From contig JAWNZC010000322.1 in assembly GCA_035771165.1 (NCBI GenBank), positions 3,929,501 to 3,993,500 on the forward strand: DNA of 64,000 nt, read 5' to 3'. A program made the translations under genes and the position numbers. The stretch is from Paragorgia papillata (Eukaryota; Cnidaria; Anthozoa; Scleralcyonacea; Coralliidae). Under the pieces are notes generated by a model. The model saw only the letters and a list, made by a program, of their open reading frames with translations. It ran no database searches and had not been told where the DNA came from. This document shows, piece after piece, positions 54,001 to 63,000 of this stretch; position 1 is the first letter of the stretch; each line of letters begins with the position of its first letter.

Positions 54001-57000
54001 GGGAGTGAATAATGAACTTCTCCCACGGGGCTGCATTACTCAAGATGATTTTGCATACTAAACTAAATTTCTAATTTATTACACCCAGTATTTTTGGGTG
54101 CTGTGACTAGCCGATGCCAGGGCTTTTTCCCACCCTCCAAATCTCAAAAACGCCCTGAGAATGAGGTTGGACACAGCTAACCTAAGGCAAAATTAGTTTG
54201 CTGCTTCTGCATGGTCTGCAGTAATAAGTTAGCTTGTGAGACATTTGAGGTATTAATACAAAAGTCGTTTAATACGATAATAGAAATGGCAATTCCTGTA
54301 GAAAACATTCCTCTGACGTAAAAGGGCAATTGGTTGCCCCCGTGCTGCCACCGCGCTGTGAGGGCAAGGGGGACAGCTGCCCCCGTGGCTCCGGCGCCCC
54401 TGACGTTTTTGAAGAACTAAAAGGGAATTTAAAATAGTTTTGTTAGCTTGGCCCCATATCGAAATACCGTATGTCAAGTCAAGTATGGATGTATCAATCC
54501 ATAATACATTTTTTGTAAAGTATGCTTAGAAACATAATGTCGAAGTCTGGCAATAATGCCCATCTGGCAAGAGTGCTGGATACTTCTATATAGAGTCTAT
54601 AGAAACTATAAATAGCATTGTTATATATCAAGTGTCAAAGTCCGTTTTTCTAGCTCTCTGATCGGTCCTCGCGTGACGGTCCGAAAATCGTGATGTTTCC
54701 CGCGTAACCCATGGCGGGAAAAATATCAAGACTGAAAGTAGATGGTCAGGTTCAGTTTGACTTTGTTTTTTCCAGTTTTCCTTCATTAAAAACAATGTCT
54801 AAAAGTTTTGCTCAACATTTTTGTTGTCATTTAACACTTGATATATAACAAAACACCTATTTACCGGTACCTTGGGAAAACAGTGTGTTTTGTGGCCCCT
54901 CGACTGCTCGTTGTTGCCCTCAGCTTCACCTCGGGAAACAACGGCAGTCTCGGGGCCACAAAACACACTGTTTCCCTCGGTGCCAGTTAATAAGTGTTTA
55001 TTAATAATTTTAGGAATACTTTCATTGTTTAAATTAGGGGACTACTCTCCAACTCGAAGCTCTTTGATTGGACAGTTATACATGCGATTAAACATTAGTG
55101 TTAGACAGTTGGCAAAAGACAAGGAAGAAGACCTGAGAAATCTTTATTCTTGTTGGTGGTCCAAACCATTGCCAGATCATTTAAGTTTCAGAAAAATTCT
55201 CTGTTTTGAAGCAAGGTAAGCAATTGATTAAATATATCTAAATATTAAATCCATTAACTCTTGAGTTATGTTGAAATTGCCAATTTTTGCCAATGTTTTT
55301 GGCCGTAAAATAGAAAAATAACGCTGTTGCATGGAATGGTTCCGGGTTTTGGAGACCTTGAAATTCGTTAAAAAAACGCGTTTTGGATCTTTTTGAGCAA
55401 AAAGAAGAAAATAGTTTTTTATTCGGTTTTGCTTTCCGTTCACAAAAAATGGATGGGGATGGGCGAATAAAATGTAAAAACGATCGTGTAGATGTAAGTA
55501 TATTAATGCGTTTAAAACAGAGGGATTTGGAAACTCACATGTAGAAAGTGCATCAAAATATTTTTGTGTCGCATTTGTTAAGAACAGTGGTAAAAAAACC
55601 TTCAAAAGGAATGAAAATGCACAAGCTATTAATAATGTACCTTGTTCACCAAAAAAACATAAAAAAATAGTAGGGAATAAAATAAAAAGAAAATATTTGT
55701 TAAGACTGGGAATATGTGGTGCCAAGTTGAAAAAATAGGTACGCAATGCGTACATGTGACCACCGCTTGTTAGGACGTACATAGGAATATAAATTTGGTT
55801 ATGAAGCACAGAAATAGATATAGAGGAAATTAAGGAGAAGCAACGCATGAAAATGTGTGGAAAGCAAACAAACATGAAACGAAATTGATAGTTATTGGAA
55901 CTTATATTGCTAATTTTGACATAGCACATACTATACATACATCTTTACTGGCTGCTTCCAAAACATAGCTTGCCTTGACATATAGAAGTGCCGCCAAATT
56001 TCACTTGAAGTAATATCGTAAATGTAAAATTAAGAGTTTTAATAATGTAAATAAAACATTTGATCGTTAACATTGTGTTCTAAAACGATTTTGTTATGTT
56101 TACGTGTCATAAATATGTTGTGGCAGCGACTGTAATGCCCATAATTTGATTTATTGTAATGCCTATTATTTTATTTGTTGTATTGTACTTTTTTTGGATA
56201 AAGATTTAACGCTGGGATCAAGGTTGGCAAAGTTGTTGGACATATTTTCAGATGCTTGGTTCCAGTTTTGGCAAGCAAAGAAGGAAGAGTGATCATGCCT
56301 ATACTGGCATCAGGAGATCAGGTTATTACTATTAATTCATTCCAGAATATATTAAACCATGGATAGTAAAAACTAAAGTCTGGATAGGAAACTTGATGGT
56401 GTGAGCATAACAACCTTGGTTGAAAGTGACAAGTTTAAAAATCCCCTACTATATTCAAAGTTTAGGATTAATACGGCTTAAAATGATAATCGAACTGCCT
56501 GTACATACGACAAAGCCGCATTACGATAAATTGCCCGTCACAATTTGCAACTAGGTTTCAACCAATTTGCAAACTGAGTGAATGCGATTTAACCAATGAA
56601 AAGGCTCAAAACTCCCCACATGACTATTAGTTTTCTATCCAGTCCTTTTACAATCCATGATTAAACCAGTCAGTCGATAAAACGAATAATTTTTTCTTAG
56701 CGTTTTTTAGTCCTATATGACTACGGCCATGATGAAATAAGATGAATGACCATGCACGAACTGCAATGAACATGTACTATAATCATCATGGCTGTATGTT
56801 ATTATATCATTCCAGTATAAAGAGCTTCTTTACACGGCACCGAACTAATTCGAAACCATATCGAAATTTCTACATGTCTGTTTACATGTATATTTCTTTT
56901 TGTGTTGCATGGTTCTAAATTTGTTGGCTATCGTGCATATAAACGTTGTCTAAGGTCTAAGGTCTAAGACTATTTCTAAATGTAAACACCAAAATAGTCA

Positions 57001-60000
57001 TTACTTAGTGTGTTGTTTGTTACTTTTGACTGGACACGGGAGGGAGATGGAAACAACGAGCAGTAGATGGGTCGCGCCGTCGCGGTTTCGAGCGCAATGG
57101 GCTAAGTGTGTGCCTGGGTGGGTGATGAAGCAAGAAAGGTTGAGAATTATTTGTTACCATTTGGGCTTTTTTCTGCTTCCTATACATTCGTCGTGTATTA
57201 AAGTCATTACAGATATTGACTATACATGCATGTACAGTGTCTTGCACTTACACTCTGTAATTCAGAGGTTGCAGTTGGGTATATACAATGTGGTTTCCAC
57301 CTGGTATTTCAGTTTTAAAAATTCTTTAAACTTTGCCTGAAGCCAAAAGCGTTTTTAATCGCAGTTATATGACCGTAAAACGTTTTCCAAAAGCATGTAA
57401 TGTACGTTAATATATTTGACATAGACTCATTTGATCGCTGCATGAAATATTACATTGTATTTAGGTACATTGTATATGTTGTCAGCTTTGCTGGATTGTG
57501 GTTAAAGTGCCTCTATGGCCTGTGGGATCTTTACATATTTAAATAACTTAGGTTAATAGAAAATGTTTCCCGAAATTTTTTCTCAAAAATATTAAATCCC
57601 CGCCCATTAACAGCGCTTCAAAGTTGGTACCTCTATAACTGTGACCGTGCATTAGGGACATGGTGCGAGTTTACTCTGTGACGTCACGGTCGGAACCGAA
57701 CTTCTGACTATTTAGTGTGTTTTTGGTATTGCGTCTCTTAAACCTTTATTTAAGCAATGAAAACTTTAGATATATTCATCAATATGTTCCAAGATGGTTC
57801 GTCTGACTCAGACTCGGTGGAAACATTTTGGTGTTCCGACTGTGACGCAAATGTGACGTAAATCTATCAATTAGAGCCCAGGCCCAGGAAAACGGTCTAA
57901 CTTTCAAAATGGCGCGATTTGGGCTGATTTGGCCAACTTCAGAACACTGTTAATGGGCGAGCATTTAACATTTTTGAGAAAAAAGTTCGGGAAACATTTT
58001 CTTTTAACCTAAGTTATTTAAATATGTAAAGATCCCACAGACCATAGAGGCACTTTAATAGAACCCCAAACCTTTGGTCTCAAGACGAACATTTGGTTCA
58101 GCATTTTGTAGTAGACAAGTTTAAGGAATCGGCTAAATTAATCTAAATTATGGATTGAAGCGGGGGACATGAGTTAATTTCATACTATATTTCATACTAT
58201 ATTTTTATACTATAGGTATACTGCAATTTTTTCACCATTTCCCTGGAGGGTGGGAAAAGGCCCTGGCATCGGCTGGTTACAGCACTCAAGAATACTGTGT
58301 GTAATAAATTAGAAATTTAATTTAGTTGCAAAATCATTCGGAAGTCCCGTTGGAGAAGTTCATTGTAATGGCGGTCCCATTGATCTCGTTGGCGGTCCCG
58401 TTGATCTCGTTGGCGGTCCCGTTGAAGCTATTTGATCATAACTAGCACATTTAAGAAAAGCAATCAACCAATGAATGCCAGCCGATGCCAGGTCCTTCTC
58501 CCGCCCTACCAATTTCAAAAAGGCCCTGGGAACGAGGTTGCATTTTCCTAGATAGCCTGTTTAGTTTACAACGTAAATGACATGGAGTCATTAGAAGTAA
58601 CCGGGTTTTTTTCTTTCTTTTTAAAAACAGGGGTTTTCCAAAACTAAGATGCTTAAACTTCTTGTGAATGCCGCAGTTCACTGGATGAAGGCTGGACTAC
58701 CATTGAGGTCTTTAAAAATTGTTTTATTTTCAAGAGATATTTCAAAGATAAGCAAAGCCGACGAACTGCTCGTTGAGTTGTTCCAGACTTTGAAAGAAAC
58801 TCACGAGGAAATCATAGAAGATAAAACGTTTGGCGTAAGTTGCAAATTTGGTATTGCAATAGTGTTATTCTGTTTATTTTATAAAATAGATTGGTTTACT
58901 GATTTTCCCGCCATTAATAAAATCGATAATCTCATATCATGAAACGCATCAGAGTATACTGCTCTATTTTTGTGGGGCGATAGGACTATTTTTTCATATA
59001 ATAAACAAAGCAATACATGGATGTTTGGAAATATGAAATTATTTCTTGTGTTGAACAGCATATCTCACTCGTTCGCTTTGCTCACTTGTGAGAGATCCTG
59101 GTCAACACTCAAAATAAATTTCATATTTCCGCACATTCACTCATGTATTCTCTATTTATTGCATGGAGAAATTAATTCATTTAATATACATTACTATATA
59201 TATAAATTATTTTCTTCTTTCAATAATATATTATTAAATGCATTTTTCTTGCAGATAAGCAAGGAAGTATTTCTGTATGACGTCTATTTATCATACAGTG
59301 AAGATGATAAAAATTCTATGACCCAAGTTGTGGATGGTTTAATACAAAATAAAAGTGACGTGCGAGTATTTTCTGCCATTCAAGAGCTAGATGTGGAAGA
59401 CTCCTGGCAAGAAAAGCTGTATGATACAATAACGAAATGTAAACGTGTTATGGCCTTAATCACTCCTTCTTTCTTGCAGTCCGCCAGATGTACTGAGCAA
59501 TACAACATTGCGTTATGCCACAGCCGTAGAATACATCACGCTATTTTGGTTCCTTTATACGTTTCAGAAGTTCCATATATGCCGACATACATGAAACTAA
59601 CACAATACATTGACTGTAGGTAAGAGATTTTCTAAAATTACACGTCATCCTTCAGCTAATTAAAGGCCTGGCCAAACGCTTTTAACATTTCATTCAACAT
59701 CGTTCAACATTGTTTAATTCAACATGTTGAAAGCGTTTGGCCACCCCTGTTGAACGATGTTGAACGATGTTGAACGTTGTTGAATGTTGTTGAATGATGT
59801 TGAACGAAATTTGAACATGTTCAAATTTTCGTTCAACACGCGTTCAACATTTCTATTGTTCTCAAAATGTTGAGAGGTGTTGAACGCATTTGGCCACATT
59901 TCATTCAACTTTGTTGAACAGAGACATGCGCCATGCGGGATATTGTCGATCCCAGCTTTTGTGGTAGCCCGCGTTCAATTAATTGTCATTCATGAATGTT

Positions 60001-63000
60001 GAACGATGTTGAATTCATTTGGCCACTCGTGCTTTCAACATTATTCAACATCGTTCAACAATGTTGAATGATGTTAAATGCGATGTTGAAAGCGTTTGGC
60101 CAGGCCTTAAATATCTGAGCACCTATTATAGAATTTATAATTATATAGTCGTGCGCCAACGGACCGCTAGCTGTAGTTATAGATTTCGTTCGCACGATGC
60201 CGGTATATACGTAAGAATAACGGCAGAACATTTCTAACGTTAACACGTTTTAATCTATTTGAATTTCACAACTATTTCGAAAGTGTTCGCACAAAAGTAA
60301 AAACGAGCAGCAATTCAAAGAATATTATCCTACCAAATTGTAGTGCACTCTAGGTTAACAGTCTTTCTATTTGCAGCAGCTTGCCTTATATTGACTTAAT
60401 GACTATAGTCATTGATTTAATAAAGTTATAATTGTCAAAACAACAGTGCAAGTCTTAGCAGAAGTTTTCTAAGAACGAGAAGAGAAAGGAAATTTGCCAT
60501 AACTGAAACAAACGCCAGCCACTGAAGAGCCAGCGTAGCGAGAAAGTACCGGATCTTGCATGGAAGAAACTTATTTACTTGTAGTGCGTTGCTGTGGGGA
60601 TTTTTAACCATTGTTTTTGTTGTTATTTGTCGCCAAAAATTTGCCCTCGAATAAAGTTTTCTGTTTCAACTCCTAGCGTCTCAGCGAATCAAAACGCACG
60701 ATTTCAATCTTAAACATTAAACATGTTAAACACCCACGTTAAACATTTCTACTTCTCTATTTTTGTTTTTTAGATTCAATTTCTCAGAAAAGTTAGAGAC
60801 GGCTTGTGTCACCGTTATTAGCTATCTTTCACTCACACCGCTTGAGACCACAGCCCGGGGCGAGGTTAACAATACTTCATCATATGCTCCAGAAAACTAC
60901 GATGTTTTCTTATCATATTCTCATTGCAATGAAGACCAAGCGAAGAAAATCATGAAAGAACTTCGAAGTTATGAGCCAGATATTAATATCTTTATCGATA
61001 CAGCTGAGCTAAAAGCTGGAGGTGCATGGCAACAAACATTGTATCATGCTTTAGGTAAATATTTATATGATATGTATATGAATAACCAGGTTTTTATTTA
61101 AGATTTATAGAGACAGTAGCAACTTTCTTTTTAATCCTTTCCCATCGATGGGTTTTTCTAACGCCAGAGTAAATACATAAGACTTGAGAGTCTAATGCCG
61201 CCCAGAAAGAGTTACGGAATCCGAATCTTGATTTTAACTAAATTTCTCAGTTAACAAATGGTAAAACGCCGAAATGTTTTCCGAGGGACGGACAGGGTTT
61301 TGAAATCCACTGGGATTTAAGCACTTTCAGGCTTTTGAACGAGACATAGCTGTCTTGAAGAATGAAGATTAGAAGAAGTTTAAAAAGGTAGAGGGCCATG
61401 CACTTAAAGGCCTGGCCAAACGCTTTCAATATTTCATTCAACATCGTTCAACATTGTTGAATTCAACCGTGATTCAACATGTTGACAGCGTTTGGCCACC
61501 CTGTTGAATGATGTTGAACGTTGTTGAATGGGGTTGAATGATGTTGAACGAAATTTGAACATGTTCAAATTTTCGTTCAACATGCGTTCAACAATGTTGA
61601 ACGATGTTGCATGAAATGTTGAAAGCGTTTGGCCAGGCCTTTAGCTGTTTGTCTTCGCTACTGTGCTGTAACTGATTATAGTTAATACAAACTAAACATG
61701 GTTTGGAAGCTCAACAAAAGTCATTGTTTTTTGTTTTTGTTCAGGTTTATGGAAATTTGTGCACTTTCACTGTTGCTGAACATATTGTGTTTTCTGTTTT
61801 ATGAAGCAATCATCCAATAGCAACGTTTGGGTTCAATCACTCAACCGTACTGTTTAAATATTAATAAACCTAAAACAAAGGATTTGTGCACCTTCATGTA
61901 TACCTTTCAACATGAATCGTAGCTTGATTGTTAACCACTTTGAAGTTTGCCGGGGTTCCAAACCATGTTTATTTTCTATTAACTATGAACTGATCAACTG
62001 ATTACCTTCTTGAAGTTCTTACAAACTTTGGATAATGAACAAATGATCTGCTCATAAACAACTCGGGCTCGTTGTTTAATTATTAAATATAAATATTTAA
62101 TACATGAACAAAAGAAATCGAATGTTCTTTTATATAAATACTGACAACCATGACCTTTAAATATATGGCAAATCTTGAATCCAGAAAATATACGTTTTAC
62201 CCACAGCAAAATGCAACGAGTATAGTCGCCTTTTTAGGCAGGTTTTTATTCCAAAACGTTTGAAGACACTAGTGACCTACCTAGGCTCTTGTATCTTTGA
62301 GTTGCGCAAAACAAATCTCACCTGTTAAAGAAGTGAAAATATGCAACTGTTGTATTTATGGTGCTTGGTTGGTCGTGCTATATTATATATAATATTGGCA
62401 ATGGGATGCAGCTTTTCCCAGCTCGGATTACACACTGAAATTCGTATTACACACGCTTTAACTGGTCTTAAAGTAATGTATTTTAATTGAACAGTTATAG
62501 TAAATATCTCATTGGTCCTCATTGAATGCATGGTTTAACCAATTATACGATCGAGTCATTTTACTCGTTTTTGCATTTTCCCCGCCCTTTCAGGGCTTGG
62601 AAAAATACATCCGAAGTTCGTAAAATACCAATCGGCCAAACCATTCAATATAGAAGTTGCATGCTATTTCCATGCATTGTTTCTTTATTTTAGATTGCTC
62701 CAAAGTTGTGATTGCCTTGATTTCCAACGATTATCTTCGTTCTAAAGTTTGTATTGAGGAATTAAGCTTAGCTGTGGCCATACAATTACAAGATAATTGC
62801 AAAGTTTTGCCCTTTATTATTGAGCCACTTGAGGAGAACGTAGAATGGTTAAGTTTACTTTCACCAATCAACTGTTTGGAAGAAACGTCTCAGAATGAAA
62901 TTTCCACAACTGCTATTCGCAAAGCTATCGTGAAAGAACTACAGGGTGTAAAAGGTAAAAAAATACCATGCTGATATTAACTTTTTACTTTATTATTTAG

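Noticed and set aside
55228..55938. 236-codon minus-strand frame rich in Phe, Ile and Leu
   Set aside because: Lies in macro-TIR intron 2 opposite to the gene. The composition reflects poly(A)-rich DNA and no domain is visible.
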